Source: Triplophysa rosa (Eukaryota > Chordata > Actinopteri > Cypriniformes > Nemacheilidae). Taken from it: a stretch of 64,000 nucleotides of DNA. Shown here piece after piece: positions 26,361 through 38,942 of this stretch. The stretch is from assembly GCF_024868665.1 (NCBI RefSeq), contig NC_079894.1, positions 10,136,276 through 10,200,275 of the forward strand, written 5' to 3'. The number at the start of each line of letters is the position of its first letter. Position 1 is the stretch's first letter. Both the position numbers and the translations under genes were made by a program. A model generated the notes under the pieces. That model had not been told where the DNA came from. It searched no databases and saw only the letters and a program-made list of their open reading frames with translations.

Positions 26361-26811
26361 CACTGCAAAAAATGACTTTCTTAGTCTTTTTTTCTTGTTT
26401 TCCAGTAAAAATGTCTAAGAATTCTTGAATCAAGATGCATTTTCTTGATGAGCAAAATGCCCTAAGAAAATAAGTCTTGTTTTTAGTAAAATAAATATGA
26501 AATTTCAGTGAATTTGTGCTTAAAACAAGAAAAAAAAATCTGCCAATGGGGTAAGAAAAATTATCTTGAATTGAGTGACCTCAGTGAAGGAGTAAACCTT
26601 AATTCAAGATTATTTTTCTTACCTCATTGGCAGATTTTTTTTGCTTGTTTTAAGAACAAATTCACTGAAATTTCATATTTTCTTACTAAAAACAAGACTT
26701 ATTTTCTTAGGGCATTTTGCTCATCAAGAAAATGGATTTTGATTCAAAAAATTTTTGACATTTTTACTGGAAAACAAGAAAAAAAGACTAAGAAAGTCAT
26801 TTTTTGCAGTG
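26361..26811. mobile_element. Near-perfect 451-bp palindromic MITE, copy 1
   Basis: Starts CACTGCAAAAAATGACTTTC and ends GAAAGTCATTTTTTGCAGTG, exact inverse over the outer 20 bp. The arms stay complementary through AAATTTCAGTGAATTTGTGC / GAACAAATTCACTGAAATTT and ATCTGCCAATGGGGTAAGAA / TTACCTCATTGGCAGAT, with a short spacer near 26575-26595. A second copy is at 55823-56280. The long ORFs across it are an artefact of the repeat. Confidence 0.9.
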
Positions 26812-27429
26812 AGTCAGTATTTCAAATCTGGCACTTTACTGGCTTGCGTGATGGGCTTCAGAAACCTTTGTTGTCTGCAGTTTATCTATTTTATAACACA
26901 TTTACATATTTTTTTTGTGTGTATATTGAAGCACCTTAATAATAGGTGTCTACTAATTGTCTATTTCTTATTCTCTAACTGTGCATTACTATACATTATA
27001 TGTTTTAGCAGCTTGTGAAGCTGGTCATTTAGGAGTCAACAATTTATGACTATGGTTATGCTACAAAACTTAAAATTGTACGCTGTTGGTGGAGTCCAAA
27101 ATCATGAATGCGTTTCGGCTGATGTTCATATCATGGTAATTCTGTTAGACAACAGAAAGGTAAATCACGTGACACTTTTTTGTTGTATAAATCTTTAAAA
27201 AAAGCAAATACTGTCCACAATTTGATATACATCACAAAGTGTCAAAGGGAGACTAATGTTACGAATTAAAGTCCATTTTTTTGTCATTTTTATCTGGTCA
27301 TTTGTACACTTTTTTGAACAGAGAGAACTTACAGTCTCTGTTGTACTTCTAAGATGTTTACATAGCAAAAAAATAATCAATTGAGAAAATGTTTAAAATG
27401 TCCAGTGTTTAACATTTGCTGTTAAATTG

Positions 27430-27733
27430 TTAAAGGGATAGGCTACTTCACCCAAAATGAAAATTCTGTAGTCATTACTCACCCTTAAATTGTTCCAAAC
27501 CTGTATAAATCTTTGTCTTGCTGAACACACAGGAAGAAATTTGGAAGAATGTCAGATCTCACCCACCATTTACTGCCATAGTAGGGAAAATAAATACTTG
27601 GGGTGAGATTTGACAATCTTCCAGATATCTTCCTGTGTGTTCAGCAGAACAAAGAAATTTATACAGGTTTGGAACAATCTAAGGGTGAGTGAAAGATGAC
27701 AGAATTTTTATTTTGGTTGAAGTGTCCCTTTAA
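27430..27733. mobile_element. Angel-like MITE, copy 3
   Basis: TTAAAGGGATAGGCTACTTC ACCC at the left and GTTGAAGTGTCCCTTTAA at the right, with inverted halves (CATTACTCACCCTTAAATTG / CAATCTAAGGGTGAGTGAA). TTAA is present at both ends. Confidence 0.8.
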
Positions 27734-27967
27734 GATTATATTGTAAGCACAATGTTTCAAAACAAGAGATACATTTTTACTATTCATTTAGTTGACAAAA
27801 GTATTTATGTCTTTGCTTTTGCATTAGCTGTTTATTAATCATGATGGAAAACTTGTGTTCAATGCTACTCTAGCATGTAATGGTAACAGCAACACAAAAC
27901 TGTGCCCTACATTCATTTTATTGAAAAGGGACTGGCTGTCGAGCTGTCAATGGAAAGTGCAAATGTA

Positions 27968-28680
27968 TTAAAGCGGCCCTAACACACGTGGTTTCTGCCA
28001 ATCTCATATTAATCTTGAGTATCTATAGAGTAGTATTGCATACTTCGAATCTTTGAAGAGTATTTAGTTTGATCACATTTATAAAAGATAGATACAGCTG
28101 TACGATTATTTCCAAGAGCATACGGCGCGTGCAGGGAGGAGGGGTAGGCTGAACTAAAGCACGTGTGCACCCATTGCCAACAAAACACAGACATCAGTTT
28201 CACTCACCGCATGCGGTTCATGTCCGGCATCTTTTAGCGCTGGGACGGCTCCATACAGTACATCAATTTTAAACGATCTCCAAATCCAGCGTTATATCCA
28301 CCGTTTTTATAACATTCATCACCCAAATGCAGTGAACAAGCAAACACCTGAACTTCGTGAACGTATGCTCTCTCTCTCCTGCACACAAGTGAAAGTGACG
28401 TCTGCGCATGCTCCTTCTCCTGCTCTCCTTGCTGCCACGTGCTTTTCCGGGAGAATTGTCCAATAAGGGACTAAGAAAAATTGTTACGAAACCGTTTTAT
28501 ATGTTCGAAAAAAACTTTCAGAAACCTGTACGATCGCTGGGGGAGTGTGAGCACAGAAATACTACGTAATACACCCAACTCGTTTTTTGACAAGTTGATC
28601 ATATAAAGCATGAGAAGACAGCACGTTTAATATTGTAAAGAAGTCAGAATGCATGACACACCGTTGCACCACCCCTTTAA
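27968..28680. mobile_element. TTAA-ended element, probably non-autonomous DNA transposon
   Basis: TTAAAGCGGCCCTAACACAC at the left; at the right, inverted, TTAAAGGGGTGGTGCAACGG TGTG. The ends are similar only over about 12 bp. The interior is more GC-rich and CpG-rich than its flanks. No transposase frame. Confidence 0.5.
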
Positions 28681-29335
28681 AAAAGGCTAGATCTTCATAT
28701 GGTATTCCTATGCTCTATTATTCTGTGTAGTGTCCTTTATAGTTTCAGTGTTATATCACAAATTTATTATCTATAACCATTATTTGACCTTTTCATTATT
28801 GCCTATAGTCAACACTGATTTGTATGTTATTTGTTTTCATTTTACTTTGGTCATTGTTGTGTTGCAATCCCTTTCATTTATTTCTCTCCTTTCCTAATGT
28901 TAAAACATTGTACTTGGTCATAATAGCAAAATGTTAAACTGTAGATGTCATCTGAAATATAACATATCATAGAATGATAACAATCAATGTACATAGATAT
29001 ATAAAGTAAACAAACTCAAATTATCCAGCAGTTATCCAGTCATGACTTAAAATGTTTCTATGAAAAAAATGGTCCTGTCTTTTGTCTCCATCTGCTGAGA
29101 TGTCTTGGAAACAGATTTTTTTTTTTAAAGAATTGCATAACTGTTGTAGACAGACCAACCCACTTCCACAAGATCCAGACACACCACTTAGCTTTGGATC
29201 AATCACAAATGAACTATTCTTTAAGAGACAAAGATATTTAAAGAGTATTGTTCCATGAATACGGGGTCTTAATGTTTTGCATGTCGTCTGTATCATACAG
29301 CTGATGTGGTTTTGCCTGTAGATGAGGCCCGTAGA

Positions 29336-32300
29336 TCACATTTTAGTGAGTCTCAAGGTGTTCAGATGCACACCCAGCACTGTGGCCCCAGCAGCATAGC
29401 ATACCTGCCTCAGGATCCCATTCCAACAGTTCTCCTCTTCATCAAACCTGAAAAGCACAAGTCGGTTTGACACACCTTGCCCTAAATGCATAACCAGGTT
29501 TCATTAAGCTCAGTTGTTCCAAAACTGGGAGAATGATAATGTGAGTATGCAAACTTTTTTTATATTAATGACTAATATAGCTGAGGTGATGTAATTCTCA
29601 GAATTTAAAAACTTTGGTACACAACAGCACAATGCTAATGTCTATGTAAAACAAATAGGTTAATATATCTAAAGCATGAGTGTGCATCATATATATTGTA
29701 TGGCATTTACAGTACATATATTCTTAGCCACACGTGTACTGCAGCACACTGAAAACGTTTTATTGGTTTTCTACTAGCTGCTTTTTGAAAATTCAAAAAT
29801 CATGCTGTGTGTTTAATATTGTATGATATATGCTATAGTGACATAATATACATCATGTGACAGTACTCTGTGTGCAAAAGTCTAAAGAGAGGGGGTGCTA
29901 TTCTTAAAGGTTCGGCAAACACTGTTTCAGCTAAATAAATCCAATTAAACCAGTTTGCGTAATAAAGTAGCCAAAAACGGCAGCTTCTAAAACAAAGTTA
30001 AGAGTCACGACAAAAGACTAAACAATGTGTTCTTAACCAAAATGCTCACCTCCATATGTCGTTCATCTCAGTGGGCTCCAGTTTTTCTGTTGTCTCATTG
30101 GGCATCATAGCAAAACCCCCCACAGCATATAAGCAGCCGCCCAGTTGGATCAGGTTAAGAGAGCTCCTTTCCTGAGGGAACTCCACAAACTCTGACCAGC
30201 TAAACAAAAGACACACAGTTATCCATAACAGATTCACCCTTAAAGGGACAGTTCACCTAAAAAGAAACATTTGCTCATCATTTACTCACCCTCGAGTGGT
30301 TCCAAATCTGTATAAATTTCTCTGTTCCGATGAAAACAGAGAAAGATATTTGGAAGAATGCTTGTAACCAAACAGTTCTTGGCCACCATTGACTACCAAA
30401 GTAGAAAAATGACAATGGTGCCCTAGAAGAACTGTTTGGTTACAAGCATTCTTCCGAATATCTTTGTGTTCATCAGAACAAAGAAACTTATACAGATTTG
30501 GAACAACTAGAGAGTGAGTAAATGAAGACATTATTTTTATTTTTGGGTGAACTCTTCCTTTAAATGTGTTGTGTATGTTTACAGAAAGTGATGAAACTCA
30601 CGTTTTACTGGCAATGTCATAGACCTCAACACTGCTGGTAAGACCGGTGTCGGTGACTCCAGTGACCACATAGATTTTGTCTTTAAGGACAGCAGTGCCA
30701 AACAGTGAGCGGGCAGTTTTCATGGGTGCCAGATCTCTCCATTCAAATTTGCTGGGATCGTAGACACACACCCTCCTTAGACATTTCCTATATCATCACA
30801 TTCCAAAAGATCCATGTGTTAATACAAAAATCAGATTACAATTGTTCTCTATACATTTTGGACTGATAAAATGTATGTCATGTAAACCTTGACAAACTTA
30901 CTTGCTCTCTGTTTTTCCACCGATCACATAGAGCAACCCTTTATGTGAAATGGTCCCATGTCCATACACTGCATAGGGAAGAGGGTCAGACTCTCCCCAT
31001 TTGAACGATCTGTGTGGATTGAGAATAAATCACAAAAAATGACGTTAACTTCAGCTGTTTCAAGTCCTATAGCTCCAACGCATTGTTTTTGTTGCGTCTG
31101 CTTGGACTCACTGTCTGTCGTAGATCATGACTGAATCTAGAGCACGTTCTCCCTCCTTTAGTTCTTTGCCTCCAACCACATAGATGGAGTTCTCAGCATC
31201 AGCCAACCCAAACAGGCAGCGAGGGTTTGGTAATGAGGGCATCCCCAGCCATTCTGAGCTCATAGGATCAAACTATGACATAAAGCACACGATAATGATA
31301 CAAAAGTTTTCCGTTTAACATAATGTTGAATGTGAAGGGTTTTAAAGACTGGAGTCATGTAGGGATAATGAAAACATGACACATGAGGTACAACAGTATA
31401 ACAGCTGTTCAGAAGCAGAACAGACCCCAATGGACAGACTCACAAACTTATTTTTGGAACTCTGTGAGTCATTTATTTATATTGAAGACATGATCGAGAC
31501 TATGATAGTATACTTTACCACTCTAAAAGATGTTGGGTTATTTCAGCCCAGCATTAGGTCAAAAATGGACAAACCCAGCTGTTAGGTAAAATTAACCCAG
31601 CAAATGGTTTATTTTCAACCCAACAATGGGTTTGGGTTAAAAGAACACAGCAAAGGATAATTTAGAACCGAAAGTTTGGGTTTGTCCATTTTGACCCAAC
31701 TTTGAGTTGAAATAACCCAACATTTTTTTAGAGAGTATAGATTACATGAATGTGTGTTTACCTGTAGGAAGTATGAACTGAAAGGCACATCTTTATCTTC
31801 CTCATTATACATGAGACCTCCAGAAACAAAGATCTGATTCTCCTTTGTGACAAGACTGCAGTGGTTTTTAGGGATCTCGGTGGATGCAGATGCCACAAAA
31901 CACTCATTTGAGCCAGGGTCGTACGCCACAGTTCCCGTGTCGCTGATCATTAATATAAGGTCCGTTTGAAACATTCCGAAACGTGGGTTGTCATTTAGGA
32001 TCCCCGGCAGCAGACCCTCCTCATCCTCGTCCTCAGAATCTGTCGTCGCTCCTTCCTTTTTCTTTCCTTTTTGTGACCTTTTGACCCTGTGTAGCACTCC
32101 TCTCTGTGCATCCTTGATAAGCTGAAGCTCCTTCTTGAGCTCGTGATTCGTCCTGATCAGTCTATGACTTTCAACTTTCTCTTTAAAGTAACTCGTCGGC
32201 ATGAGACGGAAACGTACGCAGTGTAGAAGTTCTGGCAGGTCCTTTAGCCTTTCCGCCGTGTCGCACTCAACCCAGTCCATCAAAGACTCGAACACCACCT

Positions 32301-32883
32301 CTTCTCGTTCCACGTTCAAAGAGTCGCATGTGATGATAGCAGCCAGCTCGCTGGGACCCAGCTGATTGAAGTCCTGGTCTCGGATGATGAGCTGATAGCG
32401 GTCACAGATGAAATCCCGTGCGTCCATGGCCAAACGTGGGCAGTCCAGTAACAATCCTAGTCTTAAAATGGCAAGACAGTTACTGAGAACCAGCTTCTGC
32501 TTCAGATATGACACGCACACACTGAAGATGGACGGAATCTGGTACATGTTGGCCGCAATGAAGATGTCCTGGACGTTCTGCTCAGTAAGATTGATGTCCG
32601 AGGTGTATATGTACCTCAAGATCATTCCCATAACTCCAGGCTCGATGTCTTTTAGAACAATCTCACGCTTTTTGCTCTCCTCCAGGTCTGACAGGAACAT
32701 GGCTTTGAAGTAAGGGCTGCTCGCTGCTAGCACTAGCCGATGGCATGGAAACTCCCTGTCTTTGATCTTCAGAACACAGTCCACAAACTTGTTGGTTTCT
32801 AGGAGATCACAAAGTCCATCTTGTAGAAGCGTTTGCTGATACATGCGTGGCTCTGTCACCGGGTCCACCGACATGGAGGCCAT
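29336..32883 (-). CDS. klhl40: Kelch-like protein 40
   Basis: Striated-muscle BTB-BACK-Kelch protein that in mammals stabilises nebulin and leiomodin-3 at the thin filament and acts with Cullin-3; human loss causes nemaline myopathy. Exons on the minus strand: 32883-31762, 31272-31112, 31009-30902, 30787-30602, 30199-30050, 29447-29336; 612 residues, close to the human length. BTB domain at about 20-130 ([37 protein letters not shown]), BACK domain to about 250, then a basic/acidic linker with [19 protein letters not shown]. The Kelch repeats include [56 protein letters not shown] and [11 protein letters not shown], ending ...[10 protein letters not shown], as in the mammalian protein. The start ATG is followed by [20 protein letters not shown]. 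Introns carry an Angel-like MITE and a fold-back element. hhatl follows upstream in the same direction. Confidence 0.95.
30240..30563. mobile_element. Angel-like MITE, copy 4, in a klhl40 intron
   Basis: TTAAAGGGACAGTTCACCTA on the left, GGGTGAACTCTTCCTTTAA on the right. The GCTTGTAACCAAACAGTTCT / AGAACTGTTTGGTTACAAGC arms are an exact 20-bp inverse near the centre. Only 38 bp separate it from exon 30602-30787. Confidence 0.85.
31520..31736. mobile_element. Fold-back MITE in klhl40 intron 1
   Basis: ACTCTAAAAGATGTTGGGTT ATTTCAG at the left is inverted at the right as GAAATAACCCAACATTTTTT TAGAGAGT. The inner arms AAAATGGACAAACCCA and TGGGTTTGTCCATTTT pair exactly. Its right end lies 25 bp from the end of klhl40 exon 1. 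Confidence 0.8.
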
Positions 32884-33300
32884 CTTGTTATGGTTCGATG
32901 TGATATTTCAGTAGGAAGGAGGGGTGTCCTGGTCCTCTCCCACAAGAAAACTGGACTGACTGAATTAACAGAGTCCCTCTAAATGAGAAACGTGGATGGG
33001 ATGATCCCATAGTGTGCTGGTGTGGTCTCTTTCTACAGCTGTCACAAGCTATCAGCTACTGTCTATCTGTCTATATATAGAAATGAGTAAACGAACCACA
33101 GTCGGTTTAAGAAGGCCTGAAATTCAAGCTGGTTTCTCCCTTCCCCCACCGGACTGATCATACCAACAGCTGAAACGTTACTCACAGGGACTATTAAGTT
33201 GTAGATCTTCTGGGGAGCAGAGCACCACAACAAGACTGATACCACATACCAGTCCATTGAAAAGTAGAAAAAAAGGAGTTGAAGTGTTTGTTGCTGGTAG
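32884..33300 (-). promoter_or_regulatory. klhl40 promoter region with muscle-type motifs
   Basis: Upstream of the klhl40 start there is a perfect CTATATATAG (33071-33080), fitting the MEF2 consensus YTA(A/T)4TAR and also able to serve as a TATA-type element, flanked by two CAGCTG E-boxes (33036-33041 and 33167-33172). Such MEF2 plus E-box clusters are typical of skeletal-muscle promoters, which fits the known muscle expression of this gene. The transcription start was not determined. Confidence 0.5.
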
Positions 33301-33370
33301 TGCTTTAGTAGGTAATAGTCTCTTCATGAAGCCCTGTAGAGGAGTTACTGAGTATTATGGGCTCTTACAT

Positions 33371-33797
33371 TTAAAGAAACAGTTCACCCAAAAATGAAAA
33401 CTCTTTCTTCATTTACTCACCCTCATATTTTTCCAAATCTGCATTTCTGTATTTAGTTCTGATGAACACAGAGAAAGATATTTGGAAAAATGCTTGTAAT
33501 GAAACAGTTCTTAGCTACCATAGTAGGACAAATTCTTGGTAAATGTATTTGTTCTGTTGAACACAAAATAAGATATTTAGAAGAATGTAGGAAAGCAGCA
33601 AGAAACAGTTCTGGGGCACTTCATTGTAATTTTTCCTACTATGGTAGTCAATGATGGTCAAGAACTGTTTGGTTACAAGTATTCTCCAAATATAATTCTC
33701 TGTGTTCATCAGAACAAAGAAATTTATACAGATTTGGAACCACTTGAGGGTGAGTAAATGATGACAGAATTTTTATTTTTAGGTGAACTATTCCTAA
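33371..33797. mobile_element. Angel-like MITE, copy 5
   Basis: TTAAAGAAACAGTTCACCCA AAAATG on the left, AGGTGAACTATTCCTAA on the right. The body has inverted segments (GAAAGATATTTGGAAAAATG and CTCCAAATATAATTCTCTG). The centre is a second, partial palindrome, making this copy longer than the others. Confidence 0.75.
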
Positions 33798-34576
33798 GGC
33801 ACACAAATCAAGACACGTGGAGATAAACTGTGGAGATGAGCTGTTGCAGTGTCTAAACTGATGAGATTTTTGTTGGCCATTTTGCTATTTTTATTACATT
33901 TTTATTTATTATTGTACAGAGAGGTCAAGAAATATCAGAGCAAAGAGAGAACTGTCAGAATTGTCATAGCTCCATGCTGAAGCACATGTATGTGTGAATC
34001 ACATCTTCAAACGACTTTCTTCAAAAAACGTTTTTGCCCCAAATACTTTTCAAATATGCATATAAATAAATTGGTATATAATTAAAACATTTTGAATTAT
34101 AAGTTAAAATTGACATTTTGTACGTTACAAGGAAAAGGCCAAGTTTGTAACATGAAAGAAATCCAAAGGGAGATCAAAACTAGGAGATATGTAATTGTGT
34201 GCTGATAACAGCAGTGTGTCTCAGGGTGTATTTTAGGCCTTTTAATCAACCCAAATCTCCAGTGTGCCACTCAAAGCTCAATGTAGGACAAAGCCTAATG
34301 TTGGATAATATCGTCTGCTGGAGTGTGACGTGAGTAACAAAACAGTGTGGCTCTTTATCTCCACAATGAAGTAAACAAGTTAAAGCAAGTTAAATGTGAG
34401 TGAGTAAACTGTGTGCTGAACTACAAACATATTTTTATGAAACATATGTTTAAATCGTTATGCGGTATGATATATAATAAGTTAACTCCATTAATCTTTA
34501 CAAATTGAAATTCTCACATAGTTTGATTTAACCATAATCGTTAAACATACACACACAAAATATTTCACATTTTCTC
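33798..34576. other. Gap between the klhl40 upstream region and the hhatl 3' end
   Basis: AT-rich sequence with no recognisable exon or repeat ends. It lies between the upstream repeat of klhl40 and the hhatl 3' UTR and may contain klhl40 enhancer sequence, but nothing specific can be shown. Confidence 0.4.
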
Positions 34577-34601
34577 TTTATTGTTCAATATATTATTTAT
34601 T
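34577..34601 (-). terminator. hhatl poly(A) signals
   Basis: On the minus strand two AATAAA hexamers lie at 34582-34577 and 34601-34596, about 290-310 nt after the hhatl stop codon, followed by AT-rich sequence. These are the first canonical signals downstream. Confidence 0.55.
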
Positions 34602-34887
34602 CATAAAATATTTGGCAAGCCCATCCTTTAAATATCCACTTAAAATATAAATAAAAAATGCATTTATGCACGTGTATAATAGTTTGTCTGTATTACAGGT
34701 TGCATTTGGATACAGCAAGTGCACTTCAGAACTATTCACAGTTAAAAAGATTTTTGTTTCTAAAACAGATTTGTGCAAAGTAGTGACCATAGTGACGGGA
34801 CTGCAGCGGTCTGGCATGAACGCTCAGTGGCAGAATTAACAAGAGAGACCTCGAGAGTTGGATCAGATTCAGTGACCTCTTTGTCCT

Positions 34888-37800
34888 TTACTCGGCTTTC
34901 TGTTTGCCCGGCTCTGGGGTGGGCACTGGTTCTGGTTCTGGTTCATCCAGCAGAGCCTGCTTTCTCTCTCTCTCTTTTATCAGCTGAACGCCACAGTAAG
35001 TCACAAACAGCACGATGAGAGTGGACACAGGGAAGCCTGAGGGAAACACAAGGGAGCTATTATTCTGCAGGTACAAGCTGTGTTTTTTCCATTATGGAGT
35101 TGTTGTGCTGATATAAATGTCATGTATAACTATATCATATACTTATTATATTTCATAAATAAGTGGTGGATGGTGTCGCCCTAAAGTTTTTTTGGAAACC
35201 AATGTCACACTTCAAAATGTTTAAATGCCACTGTGTTATATAAAACCAAACAGCGTTTATTTTTTTAAATATAGCACTAATACACTTTTCAACTAACCAC
35301 TACACAATAATAAGTTTATTAGGGTTTTAAAATATAACATTATAAATTAATATATTAGTTTACATTATTAGTTTACAAATGCCTATTTGTTTTGTTGGAC
35401 TGTTTACTGTATATAAAAATGTAATGTTTAATTACTTTTACATCAGTCAAATTTGTTTCAGTTTTCATTATCATTATACAGTGAACTGAAACAAATCTCT
35501 TACCTTTAAGCAGCAATCTCTTAGCAACCAGCTGAGCAAAATCCAGACTGTTCAGTGCCAGGACATTATACAGGACGATTTGCCAGAAGTTGACAGCGTT
35601 GAACAAACCCCTGATTCGACGTGACACTGCTTCAGACATAAGATTATTCTGGAAAAATTTAAATGATGCTTGATACTTTTGCAACCCAAATCCATCACAA
35701 GTAATTAAACGGCATGAGTTCAGTGGATGTGCGGAATCTCACCTCAATGGTGGAGAATGGAGGCAGAGAGAAAAGCTTAGCCACCCAGAGTTCAAAGTTC
35801 AGCCCAAAGCAGTTAAAGAAAGACCAAATGTAAACCAGTTCACAAGGTCCGAGCCACAGAGTTGTGACAGCAAACGTGCAGATGGTCGCCAGAAGCTCCT
35901 TCAAGATGGCATCATGGTTTTCTCCGATATAATCGTAGACATATCTTGAACACAGAATAAAACAATATAGTCAATTCATAATAATTCAGTAGGATTCACA
36001 TTATTTATAAATATAATTTAATGAATGATTTGCTCACTTGCATAGCCAGTCATTGATTCCTCTGTCAAAGTGCCTGTAAAGTACATTTTAGAATTAATAA
36101 ACTCTGTATAACCTGATTACATCAAACATCTACAGATACCAAACAATTACTTACGTTTCAGCAAAGACATAGAGCATTGTGATGCATTTTGGGGGCTGAG
36201 GAGGGTCCAGATGGTCCAGTCTGGATACGGTGTTAATGACACCAAACATGACCGCTGCTTTCACCCAGTCATACACTAGATTAGAGTACGCCAAACCAGC
36301 TAAAAAACAATATAAATATCACTGATGTGACTGCATAAAAACACTTGCAATTTAAAATTTCCAAATACAAAATATTCTTATAAAAAATGACTTTTATTTG
36401 CAATAATAGTTTTGTTGCTACAACTCTTTTATATAATTACTAATTTGATCAAACTGACCCAAAGACCAGTCAGACAGTTGCTTCACAAGCTTCAAATCGC
36501 TAGGGATAGTCAAAATGTACAAGTAATGGAAGAAGACATCCACCACCAAAATAGCCCCAAGCTGCACCACAGCATGAATGGTGATGTTCCACATCTCTCG
36601 TTCTTTACGAGTCAAGTTAGGGTTGTTAGCCTGAGAAAATCAGAGGGATCACTTAACCAGAGTGGCAAAACACAGACTAAACGTGATAGAAATAAAAACA
36701 ATAATGTTCTTTAAGAACATTAAGAAAGATAGCAGTCTCTCTGAATATACAGAACTCACCTGCTCATGGAATCGATCAAAAGTCATGACAGGTCCAAAGA
36801 AGAAGAATGGGAGGTAGAAGTTGTACTTGATCAGATCCATGAACGTGTAGTTACCATCTTTCTTCTCACAGTTCTCTAAGGCAAAACTCATACAGCGCAT
36901 AATAGAGAATCCACAACCCCCATAGAACAAGACATCTTGTAGATCAAAGGAGCCTGTCACAAAGCCTTCCTGCGTCACAACACAGAGAGATTATAAATGT
37001 GACAAAGCAAAATGTTTTAATATGCTGACATCTGAGAGATAAAATACAGGCTATGGACTCACCTGCCAGGTGTTAAAGGGCTCCATCTTGATAGTCGCCA
37101 GGCTGGTAAGTCCAGCCACAAAGCAGAGCCACTTCTTCTTCATGAGCGCCACGCTGTAGATGATGATGCAGTGAGACAGGATGAGAGAGACGTATGTCCA
37201 TCCCATAGTAATCAGGACAGCCAGACAGCCATACACCATGTAGATCAATGATCTGTGCTGTTAGAAGAAAAGCATTGTTTTTACACAGTTTCTATTATCC
37301 AGCTGTCAAATGCAACAGTAATAAATAAGATATGTGATTGCCAAAGTTGTAGCAGAAGAGGTATAAGTGAAATTAGTTTTATCAGTATTAGCTGTATTAT
37401 AGTTACAAGTATTAGTAAATAAATTAGTACTGTCAAATAAAATAGGCAGTGACAAGAACTGTTAAAGTTACCTGGCATCCATCTATACCAATCTACATTG
37501 ACAGCAGACAAAAACAAGAATTCATGTAACATTTGTTATAAGGTTTAGATAAGATCATTTCAAACATGCATTGTTAACATCAAAATGCATTTGTTTTAAT
37601 GTCATTTTATTACAGACGCCTCTGTGGAGACAACAGACCATGCAACACAAATAAACACCACAACCATCATAACAAACCATATATTAAATCTCAGTACAGT
37701 ATTCAACCATGTTGCATAAGGTGATAACTATGTACCTTTGGAGACAGCATTGAGCAGATCTTTGCAAAGATCACATGACCGGAGAGGGCAAACAGGATAT

Positions 37801-38942
37801 GGTTACGGAAAGTGGTAAACCACATAACCCATTCAAAATCTGATACATCCTAAAGAGAAATAATACACCAGTCACTAAAAGCCTATAATCACATTAAACA
37901 ATAGAGATGCCTGCATCCTCAATCCTACACGGTTAGGCTATGTAATACATATTGTAATAAATATTATACTTGCCATTCTTCTGCCAAAATAGTGCCATCC
38001 TGGTTTCACACTCTCCCTAAATGCTTTCCTGTTTACATTCTCTGGAAATACGAGAGAAAAGATTTAAAAAAGCAGTAGTAAATGTATCGTACGCAGTGTA
38101 AATATGTATTTTCAAACAAAACCTGCCATATAATCATGATCATGATTTTAGGAACATCAAAAAAGAGCACAACATTTGTTTTGGGTCATATTAGGCTGTA
38201 CATTAGCAGTAAGCTTAAATATTAATAGCATTACATAATGCAAATTGCCTGCCTGCTTATTCAGAAACCTTTTGAATAATCCAGCCTCTCAAATATATTT
38301 TGAGATTATGAGATTGTTTGATCCCGTGAAATCAGACAAATCTTTTTCATTCGAATTACAGTATAATACAAATATTGCATAACAGACCTTTTTTGAGAGT
38401 TAAAGGTGGTAAGGATTGTAAGTGAAAGACTAGCATTTAGACCCTAATCTGATGCATTTATGAATCAGAAAGTCATCATATTCACTAACTGGGGCCATAT
38501 TAGAGATGCTTTGTATTTTAAGTGCAAAGTTGGAATCGGATCACTTTAATTTTTTATATTTTTTTATAATTTGGCTCCTAAACGGATAAGATAGAAATCC
38601 GAGTTAAGATGTTTCCGTAATATGGCCCCTAGTCCTGCTCCAGTAAATGCTCAGAAATCAATAAGCAAAAAACCCTGCCCACACTTACATGTATTGTTTA
38701 TAAGGGTTATAAATAAATCATAATTAGGGCAAGAAAGCTTAAATATTTACTATATGTGTACTAGTATTAATATGAATTCATTACAAACATGTTCATTAAC
38801 CTAATAATAATAAAAATGCAAAAGAAAACAGATTACCACTAGAGGCTTCAATGATCCAGCTGCCTGCCCATAAGAGTGCAAGACCGAGAACAGCAGTGTA
38901 GATGTACAGCTCAAAATTGGGAAGGGCTGCCTTGATCCCCAT
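34888..38942 (-). CDS. hhatl: Hedgehog acyltransferase-like protein (MBOAT pseudoenzyme)
   Basis: Multi-pass ER/sarcoplasmic reticulum membrane protein of the MBOAT family, muscle-enriched in mammals and reported to antagonise Hedgehog palmitoylation. Eleven exons: 38942-38837, 38041-37974, 37849-37736, 37257-37063, 36969-36760, 36630-36459, 36299-36155, 36073-36038, 35944-35743, 35648-35504, 35036-34888; 513 residues (human about 504). Recognisable segments: [108 protein letters not shown], and a charged tail [20 protein letters not shown]. At the MBOAT catalytic His position the sequence reads W-L-G (Leu380, codon 35853-35851), as in mammalian HHATL, so it should lack acyltransferase activity. 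The intron after 37974 uses a GC donor. An upstream untranslated exon may exist but was not identified. Confidence 0.94.

Larger units (their letters stand above)
25824..29335. other. Gap between zbtb47 and klhl40 (convergent 3' ends)
   Basis: Holds the zbtb47 3' UTR up to a possible ATTAAA at 26103, the palindromic repeat 26361-26811, an Angel-like MITE (27430-27733), a TTAA element (27968-28680), and then the klhl40 3' UTR on the minus strand. No further gene was recognised. Confidence 0.6.

Noticed and set aside
26508..27018. Plus-strand frames of 143 and 87 residues
   Set aside because: They run across the palindromic MITE at 26361-26811; the 55808-56005 frame is the same repeat translated.
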